A DNA stretch of 38,065 nucleotides from assembly GCA_030614255.1 (NCBI GenBank), contig JAUWKI010000012.1:1-38065 (forward strand). Reading direction: 5' to 3'. How positions within the stretch are numbered: the first letter of the stretch is position 1; each line of letters starts with the position of its first letter. The notes under the pieces were generated by a model. That model searched no databases. It saw nothing but the letters and a program-made list of their open reading frames with translations, and was not told where the DNA came from. The translations under genes and the position numbers were made by a program. Origin of the DNA: Actinomycetes bacterium (lineage in GTDB: Bacteria > Actinomycetota > Aquicultoria > UBA3085 > Oleimmundimicrobiaceae). Below, piece after piece: positions 15,805 through 23,248 of the stretch.

Positions 15805-15880
15805 GCCTTCGTAGCTCAGGGGATAGAGCACCGGTTTCCTAAACCGGGTGTCGCAGGTTCAATTCCTGCCGGGGGCACCA
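15805..15880 (+). tRNA. tRNA-Arg (anticodon CCU)
   Basis: Acceptor GCCTTCG pairs with CGGGGGC (two G-U pairs), D-arm GCTC...GAGC, anticodon stem CCGGT/ACCGG with loop TTCCTAA giving CCT, T-arm GCAGG TTCAATT CCTGC, discriminator A, CCA encoded. It has no promoter of its own in the 4 nt after the GIY-YIG stop, so it probably depends on the promoter at 15451. Confidence 0.96.
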
Positions 15881-15891
15881 AGTAAAAAGTC

Positions 15892-15923
15892 AAGCCCCGC
15901 CTTGGCGGGGCTTTCTGTTTTTT
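15892..15923 (+). terminator. Intrinsic terminator after tRNA-Arg
   Basis: AAGCCCCGCC (15892-15901) and GGCGGGGCTT (15904-15913) form a strong stem followed by TCTGTTTTTT. Confidence 0.93.
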
Positions 15924-15955
15924 CCCTATATTCCCATGGACTCAACTAATCTTTG

Positions 15956-16384
15956 CTAACAAGAGATGTGCCCCATGCTCAAATTATGTATAAAATATCT
16001 GGCCACTTCTATGGCATTATCCACAGCGTCCTTAACTCCATCTCCGATTGCTTTTTCTCTAATACCTTTTATTGCCTCATCCTTAATGAGTTGTGTCCCC
16101 TCCGTCTGACCATAAAGCAGTCTTTCGCCGGAGCAGAGATCAACGGTAATGCCCCACGTGTCCGCGTGCCCCCACAAAGCTTGCATGCTAAGCTTCGCCA
16201 AGGTCTGCCCAAATCCTCCCACAGCCGCTTCTTCACCGCAGCATATAGGCAGTTTTGTTTCTTTATTGGACAGCTCATTCTTCAAGACTATGAGCCACTT
16301 ACCATCCCCCTCTAAAATTGCTTTCATGGTAAAAGATCTGTCCGAATCCATCTTAATGTTTGTTTCAATTGCCGTCTTATCCAT
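15956..16384 (-). CDS. Hypothetical protein
   Basis: 142 residues, not recognised. It has no signal peptide or membrane helix. Trp and Gly are prominent in the middle (ALWGHADTWGITVDLCSGERLLYG), quoted in part as LWGHADTWGITVDLC, with PICCGEE earlier. The C-terminal half is helical and reads like a four-helix or dimerisation segment (KDAVDNAIEVARYFIHNL). A GAGGTGA site lies 10 nt before ATG 16384. It is last in a four-gene minus-strand group with the DJ-1-like lipoprotein 25 nt upstream. No function is proposed. Confidence 0.75.
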   Translation of the reverse strand: MDKTAIETNIKMDSDRSFTMKAILEGDGKWLIVLKNELSNKETKLPICCGEEAAVGGFGQTLAKLSMQALWGHADTWGITVDLCSGERLLYGQTEGTQLIKDEAIKGIREKAIGDGVKDAVDNAIEVARYFIHNLSMGHISC

Positions 16385-16409
16385 TTTTGTATCTCACCTC
16401 ACACTAAGT

Positions 16410-17090
16410 TTACTTCATCGCGTCGAGTATTGCTTGTCCAAAGGCACCGGCGGCCTGCGGCCCACTGGCAGTTATGATATTACCATCTTGGGCAACCTCA
16501 TCGCTTACATAAATTGCGCCCTTCGCTCTCAAATCGGCAATCCTCGAAGAATATACCGTCGCCTTTTTGCCGTCCAAAACGCCGGCGTTCCCCAGGGTTA
16601 CCGGCGCGATACATATCGCCGCCAAAACCTTGCCCGAATCTACAGATTCTTTTGCAATGGAGAGCGCCTTCTGGTTGGTATAATACTCGTCGGCACCCGA
16701 TCCTCCCACAAATATTATTGCATCGTAATCGTCCACCACAACATCGTCAATCAAGATATCGGGTTCAACCATCATGCCTAACGTCCCTTTTGCCATAGCA
16801 AGACTTGCTGAGGCAACTGTGACTTCTACGCCGTTGGCTTCCAGAATTTTCCTCGGTTCATCGTACTCCTCATCGCGAAAGTCTTTATTCGCGATTATCA
16901 ACAGCGCTTTCATTTCTTCAAGAACCTCCTCCCCCAAAACCTCTTCGGCAGACTCCTCAACCGCCTCGGTTTGATGAACTACTTCCTCTTCCGAGGAAGT
17001 AGTTACTTGCCCTTTTTCGCCTCCCGCCTTACATCCCACAAATAATATAGCAATCAAAAAAATGGTGAGTGGTATCGATAGTTTTTTCAT
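16410..17090 (-). CDS. DJ-1/PfpI-family lipoprotein
   Basis: 226 residues. The N-terminus is a lipoprotein signal (KKLSIPLTIFLIAILFVGC, lipobox FVGC, Cys20), then an acidic linker of about 35 residues, then a DJ-1/PfpI domain from about 60 (MKALLIIANKDFRDEEYDEP). The nucleophile elbow is AAICIAP with Cys; PfpI proteases have Cys-His there, so the His is missing and the site is closer to DJ-1-type chaperone/deglycase proteins. The acidic residue in RDEEYDEP matches the family Glu. Most DJ-1 proteins are cytosolic; a surface-lipidated one is unusual. It sits 13 nt after the SRPBCC-CBS gene in an operon. Confidence 0.88.
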   Translation of the reverse strand: MKKLSIPLTIFLIAILFVGCKAGGEKGQVTTSSEEEVVHQTEAVEESAEEVLGEEVLEEMKALLIIANKDFRDEEYDEPRKILEANGVEVTVASASLAMAKGTLGMMVEPDILIDDVVVDDYDAIIFVGGSGADEYYTNQKALSIAKESVDSGKVLAAICIAPVTLGNAGVLDGKKATVYSSRIADLRAKGAIYVSDEVAQDGNIITASGPQAAGAFGQAILDAMK

Positions 17091-17103
17091 CCCTGTCCCG
17101 CCA

Positions 17104-17943
17104 TTAATATGTTGTCTGCTTGCATCTATTATTCCTCGTTAACATCCCAAGGTGGACTTCAAGATCAGTCGCAGAAATGATTCCAACCAGAGCGTTATTT
17201 TCATCTACCACCGGTATGCGTCTTATTTTGTGTTCCTTCAAAAGCTTGATAACCTCCAAAACGCTCGCATCAGCTTTTACCGTCTTTACATCGCTCGTCA
17301 TAAGATCCTTGATAGGATAAGCTTCAGAAGATGACCCAAAAGCATACATTTTCGACAAAATATCCCCATCGGTTATAACCCCAACTAATTTCCCATCTTT
17401 CAGAACAGGGAAATATCGAATATCAGTTTCTTCCATCTTCGCCGTAACATCTGATACTTTAGCAGAGCTATCTACAGAAACCACCTCTTTGGTCATTATC
17501 TTCTCAACCTTCTCAAGACATCGTTTAACGCCAGAAATATATTCATCAGCCTCCCTGGCCATATTTTTCTCCATAAGAAGTTTATCGATAATCCTTCCGA
17601 GAAAAGAACCGGGGACGCTGTATTCTAAATCATACTCGATTTTGGTGCCCTCATCTATTTTGCTCAGTTTCCAGACCCCCTGCGTTGGAGACATGAAATC
17701 AACGGTATGAACCTTTATGGACGAGGGCCTTTTGGCTTCATCAATATGTATTTCATAGCGAACCGCCTCCAGCCCAACCAAGGGTATCTTCTCCTTGCCC
17801 GCAACGTTAAACATCTCTTTATGTTTGTCCTTTTCAACCTCCTCTATCCCTGGCATAAGACGAAAATTATCAACACTTATAAGAAAATCATAAACTTCCT
17901 CAGGCGACCTATCTATCGTTACTTCTTTTAAAAATTTTGCCAT
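17104..17943 (-). CDS. SRPBCC (START-like) domain fused to a CBS pair
   Basis: 279 residues. Residues 1-145 form a polyketide cyclase/coenzyme Q-binding (SRPBCC) domain: ITIDRSPEEVYDFL-like opening, then YEIHIDEAKRPSSIKVHTV and KIEYDLEYSVPGSFLG. Residues about 150-270 hold two CBS motifs (IMTKEVVSVDSSAKVSDV and DLMTSDVKTVKADASVLEV, each ending GVITDGDIL / GIISATDLE). SRPBCC domains bind hydrophobic ligands and CBS pairs bind adenosyl compounds; a fusion of the two would be a ligand sensor or carrier gated by nucleotides (inference). ATG 17943 has GGAGG at 6 nt. It is followed by the DJ-1 lipoprotein gene. Confidence 0.9.
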   Translation of the reverse strand: MAKFLKEVTIDRSPEEVYDFLISVDNFRLMPGIEEVEKDKHKEMFNVAGKEKIPLVGLEAVRYEIHIDEAKRPSSIKVHTVDFMSPTQGVWKLSKIDEGTKIEYDLEYSVPGSFLGRIIDKLLMEKNMAREADEYISGVKRCLEKVEKIMTKEVVSVDSSAKVSDVTAKMEETDIRYFPVLKDGKLVGVITDGDILSKMYAFGSSSEAYPIKDLMTSDVKTVKADASVLEVIKLLKEHKIRRIPVVDENNALVGIISATDLEVHLGMLTRNNRCKQTTY

Positions 17944-17985
17944 ATTGCACCTCCATGCTATTCAATAATCCTTATGTTTTATTCC

Positions 17986-18204
17986 TCAAACATTGCTTAA
18001 GTCCTCTATTGAGTGCTTAAGAACATGCTCATCGAGACCACCTCGTTCGGTATATTTAGAAACGATTGAAATTGCCTGCTCTCGAAGCATTTTGTGTTCA
18101 AGCTTACATCTCTCCGGCACTTCCTCCCGCAACAACGCGCTCGTATTCTCAGTCATCTGAATTAACTCGGTCGCAATGAGCCCGTTTAGCCAGATAAGGT
18201 CCAT
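17986..18204 (-). CDS. Hypothetical small protein
   Basis: 72 residues, not recognised. It starts at ATG 18204 with GGAG 7 nt upstream; another ATG 6 nt earlier is too near that site. Contents: a short hydrophobic start (MDLIWLNGLIATELIQM), a charged helix (ERCKLEHKMLREQAISIVSKY) and a polar tail. It could be a small helical partner of the following SRPBCC-CBS protein, which starts 42 nt later. The same DNA also carries another short frame (18250-18149). Confidence 0.5.
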   Translation of the reverse strand: MDLIWLNGLIATELIQMTENTSALLREEVPERCKLEHKMLREQAISIVSKYTERGGLDEHVLKHSIEDLSNV

Positions 18205-18250
18205 GAGCATTCTCCGAATCTCTCTCCTTTTCCTCCTTCAATTTCTCCAT
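18149..18250 (-). CDS. Possible leader peptide overlapping the small gene
   Basis: A 33-codon frame starting at ATG 18250, 4 nt after GGGAGG, encodes MEKLKEEKERDSEN and ends inside the next gene in another frame. The strong ribosome binding site suggests translation; the charged sequence has no recognisable fold. It may couple translation to the 72-residue gene, or mark a frameshift joining the two. Confidence 0.28.
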   Translation of the reverse strand: MEKLKEEKERDSENAHGPYLAKRAHCDRVNSDD

Positions 18251-18354
18251 TGCACCTCCCATAATTAACCCTGCTTTATCTGAAAAACACCCTTTGATAT
18301 TTGTTAATTGAGCTCCTCTGCTTAGCCGCAGACTCTCCTTGATTTATAGGTTTT

Positions 18355-19323
18355 ATGGTAAGCTATGGAGGACAACCTAGCAAGAAAGAATTTCATTCAT
18401 TAATGGAGGATGTGGGAGTTCTTGTGGTTTTTGATGTAGAAAAAATTATGGCAGAAAGAAGTCTTAAAAATAATGCCGAGTGGTTCAAGAAAAATCTCAA
18501 AAAACCCAGGGTGATTTACACAGATGTCGATGCCACTCTTGTGGGGCCCCGCGGATGTCTCTTCTTAACCGCAGACGGGGAATACTCTCTCGAGCCAGCC
18601 AGAGCCATAGTTGATGCCCTTAAAAACGGTATAGACATAGTTATGATATCTGGACGAAGCGCGCGGCAGCTATTCGGAGATTCGAGACTTCTCGGGCTTA
18701 AAAACTACATCGCCGAGCTCGGCTGTGAAATCGTTTACGACCTTGGGAGGAAAGTTATTGAAAACCCCGGTAATTGCCAAATAACCGAAGAAGACCTCTT
18801 CAAGACCATCGCTAAATCAGGTGCCGTTGAGTTGCTTTTCAAGAAATACCCGGGCCGTTTAGAATACCACACGCCGTGGTCAGAGAACCGCAAGTGTACA
18901 CACGTCTTTAGAGGATTTATAAACGTTGAAGGGGCAAAAAAGCTACTTAAGGAGAACGGTTTTACCGAATTTACACTGGTAGACAATGGAATAATAAAAC
19001 GCCGTGGAACCCTGGATAAAGATTTGACGGAAATCCACGCATATCACCTTCTTCCAAAATCGTCCGGGAAACCCAAGGGCCTTAGGAAGGACAGGGAGAT
19101 TAGAAAGATTCCAAAGGAGTATACCGTAGCCATCGGAGATGCTTTCTCGGACATAGCCCTCGCCCCGGAAGTTGGAGCATTTTTCCTCGTTAGAAACGCG
19201 CTCAATGGAAATGACGGGATAGACAAAGAGATTTTAAAATATGAAAACGTATTTATAACCGAAAACGAAATGGGACTCGGTTTTGCTGAGATGGTTGAGT
19301 TCTTGGTTGAGGAGTTCTGTTAA
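18355..19323 (+). CDS. HAD-superfamily phosphatase (Cof/MPGP-like)
   Basis: 322 residues. The nucleophile motif VIYTDVDATLVGPRG (Asp about 57 and 59) opens a type-C2-capped HAD fold. MISGRSARQL is motif II, and AIGDAFSDIALAPEVG is motif IV with the metal-binding acids. This layout fits the Cof / mannosyl-3-phosphoglycerate or sucrose-phosphate phosphatase group, although the substrate cannot be named. About 50 residues precede the HAD core, so the start is uncertain: ATG 18355 has a weak AGG site, and ATG 18403 is an alternative. It stands alone, convergent with the permease gene, with 66 nt between stops and no hairpin seen. Confidence 0.85.
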   Translation: MVSYGGQPSKKEFHSLMEDVGVLVVFDVEKIMAERSLKNNAEWFKKNLKKPRVIYTDVDATLVGPRGCLFLTADGEYSLEPARAIVDALKNGIDIVMISGRSARQLFGDSRLLGLKNYIAELGCEIVYDLGRKVIENPGNCQITEEDLFKTIAKSGAVELLFKKYPGRLEYHTPWSENRKCTHVFRGFINVEGAKKLLKENGFTEFTLVDNGIIKRRGTLDKDLTEIHAYHLLPKSSGKPKGLRKDREIRKIPKEYTVAIGDAFSDIALAPEVGAFFLVRNALNGNDGIDKEILKYENVFITENEMGLGFAEMVEFLVEEFC

Positions 19324-19389
19324 GGTTTTCTTGTGAATCTCAATTCAATCTGACTTTGACTTGCTGCCTAACTGCAATGCTAAAGCGTT

Positions 19390-21639
19390 CTACTGAGCCT
19401 CGTTATTTTTAACTCTTATTCCAATCATCCCCGCCAATTTTTTTATGAAGGATGCGACGGCTCCCTCAAATTTTTTCACCATAATGACGGGCTTGCCTGT
19501 CCCCTTGGCTATGCCCTCGGGGATTGTGCCAAACATCAGTTGTTGGAACAATCCCTCACGAGTTGCCCCGACAACTACAACATCATGGGATTCAGCTTCC
19601 TTCACTATAGCGTCGGCCGGTGAGTTTGATATTAAAATCTTCTCTGAAGCATCTTTTATCTTTGTCTGTTTTAAACAATCGCTAAGCCTCTTCTCTCCGG
19701 CCTCCTTTTCTTCCTTGGAGGAGACGGTATGAATCGCTGTTATTTTGGACCCAAACTGTTTCTTTAATGCAGTCGCCACATCGCCAGCAAGCTCAAGTTG
19801 GGGCCCGCCCGCTGTAGGTAAGAGAACTTTTTTAAGCTGATTAAATGGACCTACTTTCACTACCGCAATATCACATGGCGCGTTATTAACTATCGGATCG
19901 ATGGTGCTCCCCATAATCACTCCCCTTCTTTTGGTCCAACCCCTCCATCCCAGCATCAATAATTCACAATCTTCAACCGCGGCAATGTTTAAAATAGTCT
20001 TGGAGATATCGTGTGAGAGGATGGAGCGGGTTTTTATGTCAACACCGAACTTTTCGCCCATTTCAACAGCTGTTCTTTCAAGCATTTTAGCCCGAGGAAA
20101 ATCCCGCTTTTTAAAGTGGTTGCGAGCAGCTGCAAGCGCCGTTTGTAAAGGAACAGGGATGACATTGACCACCAGAACCTCGCCCTTGTGTTTTTTGGCA
20201 ACGGCGGCCGCGATTGAAATCAACAGTCTTTCTTGTTCAGGATGAGACAGCGCCACCAAAACCGTGTATCCTTCGCTGGATATCTTGCCTCTTCCGGTCA
20301 ACACCGCCGTCTCCACCTTCGGGGCCTGAGCAACCGTAAGCGCCCGCCCAAAGGCTCCTTCCACCGGCGTTCTCGTTCTGGCCCAGACAAAGTACCATAA
20401 TGCCCCCCCTAAAACGAATACGCCTCCCACAATCTGTGCCGAAAACTCCATTTGAGTTATTATCGCCACACAACTGAGAGCCCCGATTATTTGTACCCAA
20501 GGATAGCCCGGGGATTTGAACTTAGGCTTATACCAATCTAAATTGGCCTTTCGCATAACGAGACAAGAGATGTGAACCAGAGCATGTCCCATGAGAAACA
20601 AGAGGCCAGCAACGGAAGCTAAAAATTCTACCTCCCCTATCCAGATAAGAATTAAAATAATTGCGCTAGTGATAAAAATAGACCTATGTGGGGTAAGTAA
20701 CTTCGGGTGAATCGCGTTGAGCCACTTTGAAACGAGTTTATCACGACCCATCGCAAAGTTTACCCTTGACGCCGAAAGAATACTGGCATTAGCCGAAGAA
20801 ACTGTAGCGAGAAGAGCCCCGATGGCCATAACCGATGCCCCTGCGGGACCGGAAAAAATCTCTGCCACAGCGGCAACCGCCGTAGTGTGCTTCCCAAGTT
20901 CCCCATAGGGAATTATACCTGTACATACTACCATGACTAGGACGTAAAGGATGCCAGCAAAAACTATGGAGCCAATCATCGTAAGGGGGATATTCCTTTC
21001 CGGGTTCTTAATCTCTTCACCCACCGTGGCTATAACCTCAAATCCACAGTAAGTTATGAAGAGGAGGCCAGCTATACCCATAATTGGACTCCAGCCAAAA
21101 GGGGTAAATGGCTTAAGCAGTTGAGCATCTATGTTAAGCGCACCCCAAACAACAAAGATGCTAAGTATAATTATCAAACTTATAACTATAATGTTTTGAG
21201 CTCTTCCTGTTACCTTAGCACCCAGATAATTTATGGCTGCCAAAACAAGAAATACTATGGCCGCACTGAGTTTTTCGGGGACAGCAAAGAAAAGGGTAAG
21301 ATATCTTCCGAATCCAATCATATAGAAGGCAGAGGCAAAGATTAAGCCGAACCACATTCCGTATCCGACTATTGAGCCGAAAAGCGGGCCAAGCGCCCGG
21401 TTTATGTAATAATAGCTTCCACCAGACTTGGGCATCCCTGTAGCCAATTCAGAGAGACTTAGGGCTGCCAATAGAGCAACTATCCCTCCTACCAGAAAAG
21501 AAATCACAGCAGCGGGACCTGCTTTTTGGGCCACGATTCCTGGCAAGACGAAGATGCCCGCCCCAATCATAGTCCCTATGCCTATGGTTAATGCCTCAAC
21601 TGCTCCCAAGTCCTTGGCAAGCTCATGCTTCTGCACCAA
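19390..21639 (-). CDS. APC-family amino acid permease with two C-terminal USP domains
   Basis: 749 residues. Residues 1-425 are an APC-superfamily transporter with about 12 membrane spans; IGIGTMIGAGIFVLPG (about 19-34) is the substrate-binding unwound TM1 and GFEVIATVGEEIKNPERNIP the TM6 region. After a linker, two universal stress protein domains follow, about 465-605 (GYTVLVALSHPEQERLL... GRRGVIMGSTIDPIV-like, read here as RRGVIMGSTIDPIV) and about 610-725 (KVLLPTAGGPQ... LMFGTIPEGIAKGTGKPVIMVK). The first keeps the G-2x-G-9x-G(S/T) ATP motif in part. USP tails probably sense nucleotides and gate transport. The TTG start at 21639 has AAGG upstream. The substrate is unknown. Confidence 0.93.
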   Translation of the reverse strand: MVQKHELAKDLGAVEALTIGIGTMIGAGIFVLPGIVAQKAGPAAVISFLVGGIVALLAALSLSELATGMPKSGGSYYYINRALGPLFGSIVGYGMWFGLIFASAFYMIGFGRYLTLFFAVPEKLSAAIVFLVLAAINYLGAKVTGRAQNIIVISLIIILSIFVVWGALNIDAQLLKPFTPFGWSPIMGIAGLLFITYCGFEVIATVGEEIKNPERNIPLTMIGSIVFAGILYVLVMVVCTGIIPYGELGKHTTAVAAVAEIFSGPAGASVMAIGALLATVSSANASILSASRVNFAMGRDKLVSKWLNAIHPKLLTPHRSIFITSAIILILIWIGEVEFLASVAGLLFLMGHALVHISCLVMRKANLDWYKPKFKSPGYPWVQIIGALSCVAIITQMEFSAQIVGGVFVLGGALWYFVWARTRTPVEGAFGRALTVAQAPKVETAVLTGRGKISSEGYTVLVALSHPEQERLLISIAAAVAKKHKGEVLVVNVIPVPLQTALAAARNHFKKRDFPRAKMLERTAVEMGEKFGVDIKTRSILSHDISKTILNIAAVEDCELLMLGWRGWTKRRGVIMGSTIDPIVNNAPCDIAVVKVGPFNQLKKVLLPTAGGPQLELAGDVATALKKQFGSKITAIHTVSSKEEKEAGEKRLSDCLKQTKIKDASEKILISNSPADAIVKEAESHDVVVVGATREGLFQQLMFGTIPEGIAKGTGKPVIMVKKFEGAVASFIKKLAGMIGIRVKNNEAQ

Positions 21640-21800
21640 TTACTGTTTCGCCTTCTCCCATCAAAGCATTATAAGATTTTATAATATACCAAAACACTGT
21701 ATTTTAATAATTTTTTATCGGCAGGATGCATAAAGATTTGTAACCAAAAAATGGTTGAGTTTTAGTGAAGGAAATTAGTTAGGTTTCACTTACCCTCTTT

Positions 21801-21828
21801 TTAACCGCTAGTGACGGTTAATTAACCG
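21801..21828. promoter_or_regulatory. Triple TTAACCG operator-like site
   Basis: TTAACCG (21801-21807), its inverse CGGTTAA (21815-21821) and TTAACCG again (21822-21828) lie in the divergent region between the permease and the nitroreductase-like gene. The spacing gives one imperfectly spaced and one immediately abutting palindrome. No clear -35/-10 pair overlaps it, so the regulated promoter is unknown. Confidence 0.45.
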
Positions 21829-21913
21829 CATCTTTTAGCTCTTCATTTCTCCAGCATGAAGGATTCTCTCAAATAAAAAAGAATTCTAAAAGTAAGATAG
21901 TTAAGGGTTGGGG

Positions 21914-22624
21914 ATGATGAATTTCAGGCCGGGTAAGTTTTTGATGATGATTTTGATAATATGCCTTCTTTCTGCAACCCATCTGGGCTGTGCTCCACAA
22001 AATACCCAAGAGCCAAAAACAAACATGAAAGATAAGATCATAAAACTTCCTGAACCAAAAATGGAAGGAGAAACATTCCTCGAAGAAGCGTTAAATGAAC
22101 GAGAAAGCGTGCGTAACTTCGCCAATGAGGAGCTCTCTCTTGAACAAATCTCCCAGCTGCTTTGGGCTGCTCATGGAAGGACACTCGATGCCATATCTAG
22201 CGCCACGAGAAACGCCCCGTCGGCAGGGGCGCTGCATCCTTTGGAGATTTATATCCTTATGAAAGATGGTGTTTATCACCATGATGTAGAAAACCACGTG
22301 CTTAACGAGATAATGGACGAGGATAAGCGCTTAGAACTTGCCGATGCGGCGCTTGGCCAGTCTTCCATAAAAGATGCGCCGATGAATGTGGTCATCACCG
22401 CGGTTTACGAAAGAACCACCGCAAAATATGGCGAAAGAGCGGTACGTTACGTTCACCTAGAAGCAGGACACGCCGCTCAAAACATCCTTTTGCAAGCTAC
22501 GTCAATGGGTTTGGGCGGGGTTCCAATCGGCGCCTTTCATGATGACGAGGTAAAGGAGGTGCTTTCCTTGCCTCAAGACTACGAACCTCTATATATTGTC
22601 CCCATAGGATATCCCGCGGAATAG
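21914..22624 (+). CDS. Nitroreductase-fold (SagB-type) lipoprotein
   Basis: 236 residues. A signal with lipobox LSATHLGC (Cys about 26) precedes a nitroreductase/SagB domain. ERESVRNF is the FMN phosphate-binding Arg cluster, RNAPSAGALHPLEIYIL is typical of SagB-type oxidoreductases, DAPMNVVITA and GLGGVPIGAF complete the fold. The family binds FMN and reduces or oxidises small molecules; SagB relatives make thiazol(in)e rings in peptides, but others stand alone. Lipidation would place a flavoprotein outside the membrane, where FMN must be bound before or after export. No peptide precursor gene is nearby. Start chosen at ATG 21914 (21917 also possible). Confidence 0.88.
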   Translation: MMNFRPGKFLMMILIICLLSATHLGCAPQNTQEPKTNMKDKIIKLPEPKMEGETFLEEALNERESVRNFANEELSLEQISQLLWAAHGRTLDAISSATRNAPSAGALHPLEIYILMKDGVYHHDVENHVLNEIMDEDKRLELADAALGQSSIKDAPMNVVITAVYERTTAKYGERAVRYVHLEAGHAAQNILLQATSMGLGGVPIGAFHDDEVKEVLSLPQDYEPLYIVPIGYPAE

Positions 22625-22696
22625 AAATTATCCCGTACAAAATAATCGTTTTATCCAATGCCGATACAAAAAACTTGTCTACTTAAACAATCAATT

Positions 22697-22717
22697 TTGT
22701 ATCACAATGTGATACAA
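22697..22717. promoter_or_regulatory. Palindromic operator overlapping a -10 element
   Basis: Perfect arms TTGTATCAC (22697-22705) and GTGATACAA (22709-22717) around AAT. The right arm overlaps a TACAAT -10 (22713-22718), placing the palindrome where a repressor would block transcription of the following ribbon-helix-helix gene 24 nt downstream. Confidence 0.65.
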
Positions 22718-22741
22718 TGAATTTATGAGAGGTGAATCGGA

Positions 22742-23041
22742 ATGACCGAGACTAAAGAAGCGGAAAGAGAAGTCAGAGAAATTATCAAGAAAGCTAAGAC
22801 AGAGGCAAGAGAGATTGTAGGGAACGCCAGAGAAAAGGCAAGAGAAATTAAAAAAGACGCTCAGAAACAAGCAAGAGAAACTAAGAGCAAGAAAGAAAAG
22901 GCAAAAAAAGAAAAGAAGGATAAATTCCTTCACACCAGAGTCCCGGAAGAACTAGAGAGAAAAATCAAAAAGAAAGCCGAAGAGATGAGGGTTCCAGTAT
23001 CTATCCTTATCCGAAATACATTGGAGGATGTTTTTAGATAG
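22742..23041 (+). CDS. Coiled-coil protein with C-terminal ribbon-helix-helix domain
   Basis: 99 residues. The first 60 are an uninterrupted Lys/Glu/Ala/Arg helix with repeated segments (KAREI, EAREI, QARET), a probable coiled coil. The last 40 (LHTRVPEELERKIKKKAEEM, then PVSILIRNTLEDVF) are a ribbon-helix-helix DNA-binding unit as in Arc/MetJ/CopG. RHH dimers usually bind palindromes, and one lies directly over its promoter, so autoregulation is likely. The long basic N-terminal coil is odd for an RHH repressor and could bundle DNA or bind a partner. AGAGG lies 9 nt before ATG 22742. No toxin gene follows. Confidence 0.8.
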   Translation: MTETKEAEREVREIIKKAKTEAREIVGNAREKAREIKKDAQKQARETKSKKEKAKKEKKDKFLHTRVPEELERKIKKKAEEMRVPVSILIRNTLEDVFR

Positions 23042-23248
23042 GATGAATTTCGGTTAGACCTACAAGGATAAAGTCGAAAAGAGAAAACTTAAGCCATCAC
23101 TGCTCGTCCAGAGCGGGCAAGAATCTCTAGATTATTTCGCAGCACCTGACGGTAAGTATGGTGGCAAACATTTTATTTGACAGGGGGCAATTTTCTCATT
23201 TATCATCCCTGATTGTTTTGCTTTGTTGAAAATGGGAGGGTAAAGAAA

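Noticed and set aside
23177-23206. Plus-strand TTGACA with TATCAT-like -10 after the RHH gene
   Set aside because: Reasonable hexamers, but no RNA or coding feature follows before the oppositely oriented higA; it could be chance or a small antisense RNA start, which the sequence cannot decide.
23042-23248. Protein-like stretch ending in KYGGKHFI before a stop at about 23180
   Set aside because: The frame has an early stop and no start or ribosome binding site; at most a remnant, not supportable.
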